Positions 37,542 to 47,967 are shown, counted from the stretch's first letter. The stretch: 60,081 nucleotides of DNA from an uncultured Bacteroides sp. (GCA_949288585.1 CASEKR010000021.1:1-60081), one strand, 5' to 3'. Translations and numbers: made by a program. Notes: generated from the letters alone by a model not told the origin.

Positions 37542-39812
37542 ATGTATTCCATTATCATCTGCTCCATCTCGCCCGAACGCTTGTCGCGGCTGAAAGCGAA
37601 TATCCAAGAAACCATCGGAGTCGAGCATGAGATCATAGCCATCGACAACCGGGAAACCCATTGGCCCATCGCCAAAGTCTACAACGAGGGAGCGCGCCGG
37701 GCGCGCTTCCCCTACCTCTTCTTCGTACACGAAGACGTACGTTTCCACACCACAGGCTGGGGCGAGGTGATAGCCGAGAAGCTGCAAGAACCGGATTGCG
37801 GGGTCATTGGCTTCGCAGGGAGCAAAGTGAAACTGAAAGCCTATTCCGGTTGGCCGCAAATACCCGTATTCGGTTGCTCCTTCCTATACCAGAAAGAACC
37901 GGACAAGACTAACTTCGCCGTTTTTAACGTACATTTGGAACACCCCTTTGAAGAAGTCGTCTGCCTGGACGGATTAGGTTTATTTGTTTCCAAAACATTG
38001 TGGGAACAATACCCGTTTGACGAAAAGCTGCTGACCGGCTTCCATTGCTACGATTTGGACTTCTCCATGCAGATAGCCCGCACCAAGAAGTACAAGAATT
38101 ATATATGTACCACCCCCAAGGTCCTGATAGAACATTTCTCTTTAGGCAATCTGGATAGAATATGGATGCAAGAAACCATACGGTTGCACAAACAAAAATG
38201 GAATGCCTTCTTACCCTTAAAAACATCCGAAGTAGAATTGTCAAAAAAGGCAGAACAGAAAATGGAAGAAAAATGCTTCCATGTCTTTGTCAAACGCCTA
38301 CTGCGAAGCGACTACCCGGATAAATGGAATATTTTGAAAGAGTTCCTGGTTTGCTCTTTTTCACTGAAACACATAGGACACTGCTGCACAAACCTGAACA
38401 CTTTTTTCAGAAAAAGGAAATATTCTTTCAACCTAAATAAAAAAGTCATTGCCGCTTCCCGGTACTTTGACGCAGCATGGTATACCAAACAGTATCCGGA
38501 AACACAAGGCGACGCGGCACTGCACTATTTAGAGAAAGGATGGAAAGAAGGAAAGGATCCTTCGCCTGCTTTCTCCACAGCCGCTTACCTGGTAATGAAT
38601 CCAGACGTATGTGCCAAACAAATGAACCCTCTGCTACACTATGAACTGGAAGGGCGTAAGCAAAAACGCGCCCTATATAGCGTGGCAAAGGCAGAAACTT
38701 GGAAATTACAGGAAAAAGATATCGCATATGCGAAGAAACTGCAAAGAAGCAGCAAACCCATTTTGCTTGTCAGCCATGAACTGACACTGACAGGAGCCCC
38801 GCGCGCACTACTGTACATGGCCATAACACTGAAAGAACGAGGCATGTACCCTGTAATTCTTTCCCTGAAAGAAGGCCCCATGGAGGCAGAGATAAGAAAC
38901 CTGGGCATTCCTCTGTTCCTTGCCCCCTTGCTATATGCGCAACTACGCTTCAAAGACGAAAAAGCAACGCAATTTCTCTCTGCCTTCGACACCATACTCT
39001 TAAACACTTTAGCGACTGCTTCATTGGCAGAATTCCTTCCCTGCAATCAAGCCCGGAAGATTCTGTGGTTACACGAAGGCTCTGTAACCTACCAATATTA
39101 CGGACGCTTTTCCAGTTTCCCGGCTCTTTTTGAACGCTTCGACCGCATCTACGCAGTTGGCAAATATGCCGAATCTTTTGCTTCCCGGTACATAGCAGAC
39201 AAGGAAAAACTGGATATTCTATTATATGGCCTGCCTGACGAATCCCGCCATCTCGAAACCAAAGCGCCTAACGGGAAAGTACAATTTCTACTTGCCGGTA
39301 CTCTTTGCAAACGGAAGGGGCATAAAGTATTGCTAAAATCCTTAAAATACCTCCCCCAAGACATCCAAGAACAAATAATGATCAGCCTCGCTGGTACGCC
39401 GATAGAACGGAGAATCACAAAAAGAATAAAGCATTGCCGCTACCCCTGCATACAGTACCTTGGCGAATTGGAGCATGACAAATTATTAGAAGTCTACCAA
39501 AATTCCGACGTAATACTTTGCCCTTCATTGGACGACCCGATGCCCATAGTCTGCACCGAAGGTATGATTTTCTCAAAAGCCCTCATTGTAAGCGACCGGA
39601 CAGGCACCGCTTCTTTCATAGAAAACGGACAGAACGGTTTTGTCATCCCTGCCGATGACCCGAAAGCTTTGGCCGGTGCCATCTGCCAAGCCGTAAAACG
39701 CAAAGCAGAACTTCCCCAAATAGGGAAAGCTGCGCGAGATATCTACGAAAACTACTTCAACATGGAGGACTTCGGCCAAAAACTCAGTTCAGTATTCGCT
39801 AATATTAAATAA
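37542..39812 (+). CDS. Two-domain glycosyltransferase (GT-A-like N-terminus, GT4-type C-terminus)
   Basis: 756-aa fusion. Residues 1-220 form a GT-A-like domain (MYSIIICSISPERLSRLKAN; FFVHEDVRF as metal/nucleotide site). Around residues 305-380 are paired motifs of the kind often inserted in polysaccharide glycosyltransferases (YFDAAWYTKQYPETQGDAAL, then HYLEKGWKEGKDPSPAFSTA, then NPLLHYELEGRKQKR). From about 400 to the end is a GT-B family 4 domain: SHELTLTGAPRALLYMAI, VQFLLAGTLCKRKGHKVLLK, and the GT4 C-terminal CPSLDDPMPIVCTEGM. The second half is richer in A+T than the first, so the fusion may have mixed origin. Sugar specificity unknown. Confidence 0.85.
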   Translation: MYSIIICSISPERLSRLKANIQETIGVEHEIIAIDNRETHWPIAKVYNEGARRARFPYLFFVHEDVRFHTTGWGEVIAEKLQEPDCGVIGFAGSKVKLKAYSGWPQIPVFGCSFLYQKEPDKTNFAVFNVHLEHPFEEVVCLDGLGLFVSKTLWEQYPFDEKLLTGFHCYDLDFSMQIARTKKYKNYICTTPKVLIEHFSLGNLDRIWMQETIRLHKQKWNAFLPLKTSEVELSKKAEQKMEEKCFHVFVKRLLRSDYPDKWNILKEFLVCSFSLKHIGHCCTNLNTFFRKRKYSFNLNKKVIAASRYFDAAWYTKQYPETQGDAALHYLEKGWKEGKDPSPAFSTAAYLVMNPDVCAKQMNPLLHYELEGRKQKRALYSVAKAETWKLQEKDIAYAKKLQRSSKPILLVSHELTLTGAPRALLYMAITLKERGMYPVILSLKEGPMEAEIRNLGIPLFLAPLLYAQLRFKDEKATQFLSAFDTILLNTLATASLAEFLPCNQARKILWLHEGSVTYQYYGRFSSFPALFERFDRIYAVGKYAESFASRYIADKEKLDILLYGLPDESRHLETKAPNGKVQFLLAGTLCKRKGHKVLLKSLKYLPQDIQEQIMISLAGTPIERRITKRIKHCRYPCIQYLGELEHDKLLEVYQNSDVILCPSLDDPMPIVCTEGMIFSKALIVSDRTGTASFIENGQNGFVIPADDPKALAGAICQAVKRKAELPQIGKAARDIYENYFNMEDFGQKLSSVFANIK

Positions 39813-39842
39813 GAGTAAGTTTTATACAACAAGCGGGTATTC

Positions 39843-39871
39843 TTGGTTTACGCATATTTTTCGTACCTTTG
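39843..39871 (+). promoter_or_regulatory. Promoter of the MsbA-like ABC exporter gene
   Basis: TTG (39843-39845) and TACCTTTG (39864-39871) spaced 18 bp apart, 23 bp before the ATG at 39895. Confidence 0.65.
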
Positions 39872-39894
39872 CCCCCGCTATCCAACAGACTATT

Positions 39895-41733
39895 ATGCTG
39901 AAACAATTTTTCACCCTCTTAGCCCGCTACATCCGGCCCTACCGGAAGTACATGACTTGGGCAGTGATACTGAACTTCGTGTCACAATGGCTCAACGTGT
40001 TCTCTTTCGCGGCCATCATCCCCATACTGAACATCCTGTTTAAGACAGAAGAGAAAGTCTACCAATACCAAGAATGGACGTGGGACGACTTAGACAAAGA
40101 CGTGCTCATCAATAATGCCTACTGGTGGATTGGCAATTTCATTGACCAGCACGGGGCTTTCCTGACCTTGATTATGTTAGGCGGGCTGCTCGTCTTCATG
40201 ACCATGCTAAAGACAGCAGGCTACTTTGCCTCGTCGGCCGTCATGGTGCCGCTGCGCACGGGCATCGTGCGCGACATCCGCATAGAAGTATATAATAAGG
40301 TATTGAAACTTCCCCTCAGCTTCTTCTCTGAAGAAAAGAAAGGCGACATCATCGCCCGCATGAGCGCGGACGTCACAGCCGTCGAAAACTCCCTGACCAG
40401 TTCCATCGACATGCTGCTGCGCAACCCCATCGCCCTCCTCATTTACTTCACAACCCTGTTCACCATCAGTTGGCAAATGACACTCTTCGTCATCGTCGTG
40501 CTGCCTTTGGCCGGTTGGGTGATGGGTGTCATCAGCCGCAAACTGAAACGCCAGTCGCTCACCGCACAGTCGCAATGGGGCGACATCATGTCGCAACTGG
40601 ACGAGACGCTGGGCGGCCTGCGCGTCATCAAAGCCTTCATTGCAGAGAAGAAGATGTCCGCCCGCTTCACCAAGACGAACAACGAATACCGCGACGCCAT
40701 GAACTCGATGGTCATCCGCCAAAGCTCGGCCCACCCGATGAGCGAGTTCCTGGGCACGTGCGTCATCGTCATCGTGCTGTGGTTCGGCGGCTCGCTCATC
40801 CTGAACACGACCTACGCGCCAATGGACGCCGCCACGTTCATCTTCTACATGGTCATCCTTTACAGCATCATCAACCCGCTGAAAGAGTTCTCCAAAGCAT
40901 TCTACAACGTCCCCCTGGGACTGGCCAGCATGGACCGCATCGACATGATACTCAAGGCAGAGAACCCCATCAAAGACCCGGCAAAGCCGTTGCCCTTGAA
41001 GAACCTTGAACAACAGATAGAGTTCCGCGACGTCAGCTTCAGCTACATCCCCGACCGCCCGGTGCTGAAACACATCAACCTGGTGGTGCCCAAGGGGAAA
41101 ACCATCGCCTTAGTGGGGCAGTCCGGCTCGGGCAAGTCGACGATGGTGGACCTCGTGCCGCGCTACCACGACGTGCAGGAGGGCGAACTGCTCATCGACG
41201 GCAAGAACGTGAAAGACGTATCCATCCAAAGCCTCCGCGCGCTCATCGGCAACGTCAACCAGGAGGCCATCCTCTTCAACGACACTTTCTACAACAACAT
41301 CACCTTCGGCGTGGAGAACGCCACCATGGAACAGGTCATCGAAGCGGCGAAGATTGCCAACGCGCATGACTTCATCATGGAGACGGAGAAGGGCTACGAC
41401 ACCATGATTGGCGACCGGGGCGGACGCCTGTCCGGCGGACAGCGCCAGCGCGTCAGCATCGCCCGCGCCATCCTGAAGAACCCGCCCATCCTGATACTGG
41501 ACGAAGCCACCTCGGCCCTCGACACGGAGTCTGAACGCTTGGTGCAGGAGGCGCTGGAACGCCTGATGAAGTCGCGCACCACCATCGCCATCGCCCACCG
41601 CCTGAGCACCATCAAGAACGCCGACGAAATCTGCGTGCTCTACGAAGGCGAAATCGTGGAACGCGGCACGCACGAACAACTCATCGCACTCAACGGTTAC
41701 TACAAGAAGCTGAACGACATGCAAAGCCTCTGA
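39895..41733 (+). CDS. ABC exporter, MsbA-like (fused membrane and ATPase domains)
   Basis: Half-transporter of 612 aa working as a homodimer in the inner membrane. Six transmembrane helices fall in residues 15-330. The ATPase domain (about 370-612) has Walker A VGQSGSGKST, signature LSGGQRQR and Walker B LILDEATSALD, with the H-loop in IAIAHRLSTI. A lipid A/lipid-linked glycan flippase or peptide exporter fits; the upstream glycosyltransferases favour a glycolipid. It has its own promoter. The following regulator gene begins 40 bp after its stop and may partly be cotranscribed. Confidence 0.9.
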   Translation: MLKQFFTLLARYIRPYRKYMTWAVILNFVSQWLNVFSFAAIIPILNILFKTEEKVYQYQEWTWDDLDKDVLINNAYWWIGNFIDQHGAFLTLIMLGGLLVFMTMLKTAGYFASSAVMVPLRTGIVRDIRIEVYNKVLKLPLSFFSEEKKGDIIARMSADVTAVENSLTSSIDMLLRNPIALLIYFTTLFTISWQMTLFVIVVLPLAGWVMGVISRKLKRQSLTAQSQWGDIMSQLDETLGGLRVIKAFIAEKKMSARFTKTNNEYRDAMNSMVIRQSSAHPMSEFLGTCVIVIVLWFGGSLILNTTYAPMDAATFIFYMVILYSIINPLKEFSKAFYNVPLGLASMDRIDMILKAENPIKDPAKPLPLKNLEQQIEFRDVSFSYIPDRPVLKHINLVVPKGKTIALVGQSGSGKSTMVDLVPRYHDVQEGELLIDGKNVKDVSIQSLRALIGNVNQEAILFNDTFYNNITFGVENATMEQVIEAAKIANAHDFIMETEKGYDTMIGDRGGRLSGGQRQRVSIARAILKNPPILILDEATSALDTESERLVQEALERLMKSRTTIAIAHRLSTIKNADEICVLYEGEIVERGTHEQLIALNGYYKKLNDMQSL

Positions 41734-41773
41734 GCAGGAAAAGCCGGCCAACCGTCAAGACCATGGAACCATC

Positions 41774-44617
41774 ATGACAGGAAAAAGAACTTACGCCACC
41801 CTTTTGCTACTATTCCTTGGAGGCTGCCTGCTGCGGGCGGCTTCCGTGTCATTCGCCCCTGTCGTGCGCAATTTCTCCGTGCCCGACTACCATGCCGGCA
41901 GGCAGAACTGGGCCGTCGCCCAAGACGCAGAGGGCGTCATATACTTCGGCAACAACAAGGGAATGCTGGAATACGACGGGAACAGCTGGACGCTGCACGA
42001 ACTGCCCCAGAAGGAGATTGTCCGCTCCATCCACGTGGGGAAGGACGGAAGAATCTACGTCGGCTCTTACGAAGAGTTCGGCTACTTCGAACGCACCGCG
42101 CCCGACAAGCTCGAATACCACTCGCTGAAAAGCGAACTGGGCGAGTTTGAGTTCCACAACGACGAAATCTGGAGCATCCTGCCGGTGGGCGACAAAATCG
42201 TCTTCCAATCTTTCTGCTCTTTCTTCTTCTACGACGGCCACCGGATTTGGGGAGAATACCGGGGAGAGCTTCCCCTGAACCTGTTCCAGGTGCACGACAC
42301 GCTGTACACCTGGCTCATCGACAAGGGGCTGTTCGCCTACTCCGACGGGCTGCTGAAGCCCCTGTTTTCCAGCCAAGACTTCAAAAGCCCGGTAATGGGA
42401 GCCTTGCCCTACCGGGAGGGGGTGCTGTTCTTCACCGTCAACGCAGGCATCTTCTACTACCACGACGGCCAACTGGAACCTTGGCGGACGGAATGCGACG
42501 CCGACCTCAAGCGTTTCAGCATCAACCGGGTCGCCATGAGCCAAGACTCCTGCTACGTCATCGGAACCCTCTCCAACGGACTGTATGCCCTGGACGAATC
42601 GGGCAAGTTGCAATGGAAGCTGAACACCGACGGAGGACTGCTCAACAACACGGTATTAGGCATCTGCTGCGACAGGGACAACAACGTCTGGGCCGCCCTG
42701 GACAACGGCCTCGCCTACGTGCAGAACACCCTGCCCGTCTCTTACTACTCGCCCCCTTACGCCAAAATCGGGATGGTCTACGACGTTCTGGCGCAGGACG
42801 ACGCCATGTACCTGGCCACCAACCAAGGGCTGTATCACTGGAAAGACGGGAAGATAGACCTCGTGCCGGGGCTGGAAGAGCAGGCCTGGTTTGTGGACGA
42901 ATACGGCGGACAGATTCTTTGCGGGCACAACAAAGGCACCTTCCTCATCTCCGGAGGACAGGCCCGCCTACTGTCGAACGTCACCGGCGCCTTGTGCATG
43001 CGTGAAATCACCGCCCACGGGCAATCCTACCTGCTGCAAGGCAGCTATTCGCCCCTCTGCCTGTTCAAGAAAGACAGCAACGGACGCTGGCAACGCCCGC
43101 ACATCCTGGGCGGATTCAGCCACATGGCCCGCAACATCGAGACCGACCACCGGGGCAACATCTGGGTGGAACACATGAAAAAAGGACTGTTCCGCCTGCG
43201 CCTCAGCCCTGACCTCCAGAGCCTGCAAGAGGTAAGGCCATACAGGGAGATAGGCGGCGTGGCGGACACCCATTTCCTGCTCTTCAAGGTGAACGGGCGC
43301 GTCGTCTTCTCCAACGGGGAAGCCTTCTACACCTACGAAGACGTGAACGACTCCATCGTCCCCTACGACTCGATGAACCAGCAACTCTCCGAGCTTACCG
43401 ACATACAAAGCGTGACGCACGGCTCCGGCAACGACTACTGGTTCGTGAACGACCGCATGGCATACTTGGTGGAATGCGACATGAACAACTTCCGCATCCG
43501 CTACCGCATCCCCTTCGCCTTGTTCAAAGGCCAGGTGCTGGAAGAGCGGGCCACCATCAGTTACGACCCGCAAAGCAAGCTGGCCTACCTGTGCCTCAAC
43601 AACGCCGTGGCCCGCATCGCCCCGGACGCCATCCCCCCGTCCAGCCCTGCCCCGTCCCAAGTCCCCCTGTCGCTCCTGCGCATCGAAGCCCAGGACGAAG
43701 AGACCGGCGAGAAAAGGACGCTGCCGGCAAAGGCGGGCAACCGCGTGGACGGCCACCTGAACACCCTGGACTTCACCCTGCGCTACCCGGTGTACAACGA
43801 CTTCGCCTACAAAGTGAGGTACCGCCTGAAGGGCTTCTCCGAACAATGGACGGAAGCCAGCCGCCAACTGTCGCAGGGCTACACGCGCCTGCCCTACGGC
43901 GACTACGTGTTCCAGGCAGAAATCTACGACGGCAACGGCCCTCTGGCATCCGTCGAATGCCCCTTCACCCTGCTCCCTCCCTGGTATCTTTCGGGCTGGG
44001 CAAAAGCCGCCTACGTCCTGCTGGGCATCCTGCTCCTGCTGGCGCTGCAATACGTCTTCTACCGCGCCATCAAGCGGAAGAAAGACCGCGACCTGGAGCA
44101 CCAGCGCATCCTGCACCAGGCAGAACTGGAGCAGCACGAGAAGAAAATCGTGGAACTGGAGAAAGAACGGCTGGAGACCGACCTGCGTGCCAAGAGCAAG
44201 GAACTGGCCAGCACGGTGATGACCAACATCCTCCACCAGGAGTTCCTGAAACAACTGAAAGAAGAAATCCAGCAACAACGCCTCGCCCCGCAGTTCACGC
44301 GCAAGAGCCTGGACAAACTGCTGGCGCTGGTCAACAACAACATCGTCTCCGACGAAGAAAACTGGCGGGTCTTCCAGGCCAACTTCGACCGCATCCACGA
44401 GAACTTCTTCCGCAACCTGAAACAGCAGTACCCCTCGCTCACCTCCGGCGACCTGCGCGTCTGCGCCCTCCTGCGCCTCAACCTCCCCACCAAGGAGATA
44501 GCCAACCTGCTGAACCTCTCCATCCGGGGCGTGGACGCCGCCCGCTACCGCCTGCGCAAGAAGTTCAACCTCGCGCCCGAAGACAGCCTGACGGCCTTCA
44601 TGATAAACTTCAAATAA
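41774..44617 (+). CDS. Periplasmic-propeller sensor/LuxR-type transcriptional regulator
   Basis: One-component membrane regulator of 947 aa. A signal/anchor sequence (LLLLFLGGCLLRAA) is followed by two-component-regulator propeller repeats (about 25-640; NWAVAQDAEGVIYFGNNKGM, IWSILPVGDKIVFQSF), a Y_Y_Y domain (about 660-735), and one transmembrane helix (about 740-765). A coiled coil follows (about 770-850), and the C-terminus is a LuxR-type helix-turn-helix (SGDLRVCALLRLNLPTKEIA, then NLLNLSIRGVDAARYRLRKK). It has no kinase or receiver domain. It sits directly upstream of susC, so it most likely senses the glycan released by the locus and activates susC. Confidence 0.85.
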   Translation: MTGKRTYATLLLLFLGGCLLRAASVSFAPVVRNFSVPDYHAGRQNWAVAQDAEGVIYFGNNKGMLEYDGNSWTLHELPQKEIVRSIHVGKDGRIYVGSYEEFGYFERTAPDKLEYHSLKSELGEFEFHNDEIWSILPVGDKIVFQSFCSFFFYDGHRIWGEYRGELPLNLFQVHDTLYTWLIDKGLFAYSDGLLKPLFSSQDFKSPVMGALPYREGVLFFTVNAGIFYYHDGQLEPWRTECDADLKRFSINRVAMSQDSCYVIGTLSNGLYALDESGKLQWKLNTDGGLLNNTVLGICCDRDNNVWAALDNGLAYVQNTLPVSYYSPPYAKIGMVYDVLAQDDAMYLATNQGLYHWKDGKIDLVPGLEEQAWFVDEYGGQILCGHNKGTFLISGGQARLLSNVTGALCMREITAHGQSYLLQGSYSPLCLFKKDSNGRWQRPHILGGFSHMARNIETDHRGNIWVEHMKKGLFRLRLSPDLQSLQEVRPYREIGGVADTHFLLFKVNGRVVFSNGEAFYTYEDVNDSIVPYDSMNQQLSELTDIQSVTHGSGNDYWFVNDRMAYLVECDMNNFRIRYRIPFALFKGQVLEERATISYDPQSKLAYLCLNNAVARIAPDAIPPSSPAPSQVPLSLLRIEAQDEETGEKRTLPAKAGNRVDGHLNTLDFTLRYPVYNDFAYKVRYRLKGFSEQWTEASRQLSQGYTRLPYGDYVFQAEIYDGNGPLASVECPFTLLPPWYLSGWAKAAYVLLGILLLLALQYVFYRAIKRKKDRDLEHQRILHQAELEQHEKKIVELEKERLETDLRAKSKELASTVMTNILHQEFLKQLKEEIQQQRLAPQFTRKSLDKLLALVNNNIVSDEENWRVFQANFDRIHENFFRNLKQQYPSLTSGDLRVCALLRLNLPTKEIANLLNLSIRGVDAARYRLRKKFNLAPEDSLTAFMINFK

Positions 44618-44655
44618 CCCGCCCCTTTACCCGTTTCCGCCGAGTGCGGAGAACG

Positions 44656-44681
44656 TTTGTCCCGAGTGCACTCGGGACAAA
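44656..44681. repeat. 26-bp perfect palindrome in the gap before susC
   Basis: TTTGTCCCGAGTG joined to its exact complement without a loop; another half (CCCGGGACAAA) follows at about 44692-44704. It lies 39 bp after the regulator's stop and about 280 bp before susC. It could be a terminator-like cruciform or an operator. The rest of the 341-bp gap (44618-44958) contains shared repeat words (also at 32470-32525) and the susC promoter. Confidence 0.6.
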
Positions 44682-44875
44682 TGCCTTCCGCACCCGGGAC
44701 AAACACCCTCCCCGGCCACCATCAACCCCGCCTTCTCCCCAGGCACGGATGGACAGGGGACAGCCCGCCCGGACAAAGAACCTACCCATCTGTCTCATAA
44801 CCTATTAACATCCCATGCAGTAGTGATAAAGTAGCTTCCCGTTCGGGCGGCGGTAGTAGTATGTTAGGTGTTTAA

Positions 44876-44907
44876 TTGTGTGAAAAACGCACTCTTTTAT
44901 AAATTTG
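44876..44907 (+). promoter_or_regulatory. susC promoter
   Basis: TTG (44876-44878) and TAAATTTG (44900-44907) with a 21-bp spacer, 51 bp before the susC ATG. The leader is A+T-rich as usual for strongly expressed SusC genes. Confidence 0.7.
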
Positions 44908-44958
44908 CCCCAGAGTTAGCTAATCCAAGTTCTAATATCAATCAAACATTCATCAGTA

Positions 44959-47900
44959 ATGAGAAAAAACCTCTTTCTTATCGGTGTGCTGCTGCTGATA
45001 GCGGTATTCGCGTCGGCACAGAGCAAGATTACCGTCTCGGGCGTAGTGTCCGACCAGGCGGGTGAATCTATCATTGGAGCGTCTGTCCACGTAGAAGGGC
45101 AGAATACGCTGGGTGCAATAACAGACATAGACGGGAAATTCCAGATAGCGGGCGTCCCGTCCGATGCCAAGCTGGTGGTCACGTACATCGGCATGAAAAC
45201 ACAAGAAGTGGCCATCAACGGACGTACTTCTTTCAATATTGTATTGGAAGAAGACTCGAAGCTGATAGACGAAGTCGTGGTAGTGGGCTACGGTACGGCC
45301 AAGAAACGCGACTTGACAGGCTCCATCGTCACCGTGGGCGGCGAAGACATCGCCCGCAAACCGGCCACCAACCCGCTGGCCTCCATCCAGGGCAAAGTGG
45401 CCGGCGTGCAAGTGGTGAACACCGGCCGCGCCGGGCAAGACCCCGAAATCCGCATCCGTGGAACCAACTCCATCAACGGCTACACGCCGCTGTACGTCGT
45501 TGACGGGCTGTTCACCGACAACATCAACTACCTGAACTCGGCCGACATCGAGTCGATGGAAATCCTGAAAGACCCCTCCTCTCTGGCCATCTTCGGCGTG
45601 CGCGGCGCCAACGGAGTCATCATCATCACGACCAAGCGCGCCAAGGAAGGCAAGACGCAGGTCAACATCAACGCATCGGTGGGCTGGAAAGCCATCTACG
45701 ACCGCGTGGAACTGACCAATGCCGCCCAGTTCCGCGAACTGTACAACGAACAGCGCATCCAGCAAGGCGTAGACCCCTATGACTACACCAACTGGGGCGG
45801 CGACACGGACTGGCAGGACGAAATGTTCCGCACGGGCTTCCTGACCAACAACAGCATCAGCATCACCGGCTCCACGGACAAGAGCAAGTTCTACCTCGGC
45901 CTGGGCTACGTGATGGAAGAAGGCTCCATCGAAACTGAAAAACTGAACAAGTTCACCGTCAACCTGAACAGCGAGCACGAAGTGACCGACTTCCTGCGCT
46001 TCGGCTTCCAGGTGAACGGCGTGCGTGCCAAGTACCCCGACGCCAAAGGCGTCAGCGGGGCACTGAAGGCAGCCCCCATCGCCCCCACGCACGAGGCAGA
46101 AAGCGGACTGCTCTATACCATGCCCGACTTCCAACGCGCACAGGTATGGAACCCGCTGATTGAAACCGAACTGCGCGGCGCGCACAACAAGTCTGAGAAC
46201 TACCGCCTGACCGGAAACATCTGGGGCGAAATAGACATCCTGAAGAACCTGACGTTCCGCGCCACCTTCTCGATGGACTACGCTTCCAGCCAGTCGCGTT
46301 CCTACTCGCCCCTGGTCTATGTCTACAACCCCGACCTGGAGGAAGGCCCCGGCGCCGAACGCTTGACGGACCGCGAGAGCGTCAGCCAAAGCAAATCCAA
46401 CTCCATGGCCGCGCAGTCCGACTACGTGCTGACCTACACTGACCAGTTCGGCGACCACGGCCTGACGCTGACCGCCGGTCTGACCACCAACTACAACTCC
46501 TACTCCAGCCTGAGCGGCGGGCGCGACCAGATGGCCGGCTACGGCATCGAAATCGGCGACGACGTAGACAAATGGTGGATTTCCAGCATCAGCGACTCCT
46601 CCACCGCTTCCAACGGCGGCTCGCAGTACGAGAGCTTCACGATGTCTTACCTCTTCCGCGCGCTCTACAACTACAAGAACCGCTACCTGCTCAATGCCTC
46701 CTTCCGCCGCGACGGCTCCTCGAAGTTCTACACCACGGGCAACACCTGGGACAACTTCTACTCCTTCGGCGCAGGCTGGGTGATGAGCGAGGAAGACTTC
46801 ATGCAGAACCAAGACATCATCAACTACCTGAAGCTGAAAGGCTCCTGGGGATTGCTGGGCAGCCAGAACGCCGGCTCCAACTATCCCGCCTACGCCAACA
46901 TCGTAAGCTCCGGCTCCGCCGTCTTCGGCGACAACATCATCAGCGGCCTCGGCCCCGACAAACTGATTTCCGACGACTTGGGCTGGGAACACAACTATTC
47001 GTGGGAAGTAGGTTTCGACATGAACCTGTTCAACAACCGGCTGGCCATCTCGCCCGTCTACTACAACAAGTCCACACGCGACATGTTGGCCACCATCCCG
47101 GGCATCTCGGGCACCAAACCCGGCGTGCAGAACATCGGCGAAATCCGCAACCGAGGCTTCGAACTGACCGCCTCGTGGAACGACCGCATCGGCGAAGACT
47201 GGACATACGGCATCAGCGCCAACCTGACCACCATCGACAACAAAGTGCTGTCGCTGGCCACCAAGGACTACGCCATCATCAGCGGCCCCTCGCGCACCGA
47301 AGAGGGCTACCCCATCGCCTACTTCTATGGCTACAAAGTGGCAGGCGTCTACCAGAATGAGAACGACATCCGCTTCTCGCCCATCAACACCATAGCCACC
47401 GTGCAGCCGGGCGACCTGAAGTTTGCCGACATCAACGGCGACGGCAAAATCACGACCGACGACCGTACCATGATTGGTAACCCGACTCCCGACTTCACCT
47501 ACGGCTTCAACATCAACGTCGGCTGGAAGAACGTCTACCTGAATGTCGACATGATGGGCGTCTACGGCAACGAAATCTACCGCAACTGGGACAACAGCAC
47601 TTACGCGCAGTTCAACTACCGCATCGAGCGCATGGGACGCTGGCACGGCGAAGGCACCTCCAACTGGGAGCCCATCCTCGACCCCTCGCGCGCCATCAAC
47701 TACGAGAACTCGGAGTACTACCTCGAAGACGGCAGCTTCTTCCGCATCCGCAACATCGAGGTGGGATACAACTTCGACACCCGCCTGCTGAGCCGCATCA
47801 AACTGCAGTCGCTCCGCGTCTATGCCAACATCCAGAACCCCAAGACCTGGAGCCGTTGCTCGGGTTACACGCCTGAAGTGGGCGGCGGTTCCACGTCGTT

Positions 47901-47967
47901 CGGCATCGACAGCGGCGGCTACCCCATGCCTACCGTCTACACGCTGGGCTTCAACCTTTCGTTCTAA
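44959..47967 (+). CDS. SusC-family TonB-dependent outer-membrane transporter
   Basis: Imports oligosaccharides across the outer membrane with its SusD partner. 1002 aa: signal peptide MRKNLFLIGVLLLIAVFASA, a carboxypeptidase-regulatory-like domain (ITVSGVVSDQAGESIIGASV, about 25-110), the TonB-box-like DEVVVVGYGTAKKRDLTGSI, a plug domain (IQGKVAGVQV...IRIRGTNSI, about 120-230) and a 22-strand barrel ending LGFNLSF. No N-terminal STN domain, so no direct anti-sigma signalling. First gene of the structural part of the locus, with its own promoter. Confidence 0.97.
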   Translation: MRKNLFLIGVLLLIAVFASAQSKITVSGVVSDQAGESIIGASVHVEGQNTLGAITDIDGKFQIAGVPSDAKLVVTYIGMKTQEVAINGRTSFNIVLEEDSKLIDEVVVVGYGTAKKRDLTGSIVTVGGEDIARKPATNPLASIQGKVAGVQVVNTGRAGQDPEIRIRGTNSINGYTPLYVVDGLFTDNINYLNSADIESMEILKDPSSLAIFGVRGANGVIIITTKRAKEGKTQVNINASVGWKAIYDRVELTNAAQFRELYNEQRIQQGVDPYDYTNWGGDTDWQDEMFRTGFLTNNSISITGSTDKSKFYLGLGYVMEEGSIETEKLNKFTVNLNSEHEVTDFLRFGFQVNGVRAKYPDAKGVSGALKAAPIAPTHEAESGLLYTMPDFQRAQVWNPLIETELRGAHNKSENYRLTGNIWGEIDILKNLTFRATFSMDYASSQSRSYSPLVYVYNPDLEEGPGAERLTDRESVSQSKSNSMAAQSDYVLTYTDQFGDHGLTLTAGLTTNYNSYSSLSGGRDQMAGYGIEIGDDVDKWWISSISDSSTASNGGSQYESFTMSYLFRALYNYKNRYLLNASFRRDGSSKFYTTGNTWDNFYSFGAGWVMSEEDFMQNQDIINYLKLKGSWGLLGSQNAGSNYPAYANIVSSGSAVFGDNIISGLGPDKLISDDLGWEHNYSWEVGFDMNLFNNRLAISPVYYNKSTRDMLATIPGISGTKPGVQNIGEIRNRGFELTASWNDRIGEDWTYGISANLTTIDNKVLSLATKDYAIISGPSRTEEGYPIAYFYGYKVAGVYQNENDIRFSPINTIATVQPGDLKFADINGDGKITTDDRTMIGNPTPDFTYGFNINVGWKNVYLNVDMMGVYGNEIYRNWDNSTYAQFNYRIERMGRWHGEGTSNWEPILDPSRAINYENSEYYLEDGSFFRIRNIEVGYNFDTRLLSRIKLQSLRVYANIQNPKTWSRCSGYTPEVGGGSTSFGIDSGGYPMPTVYTLGFNLSF

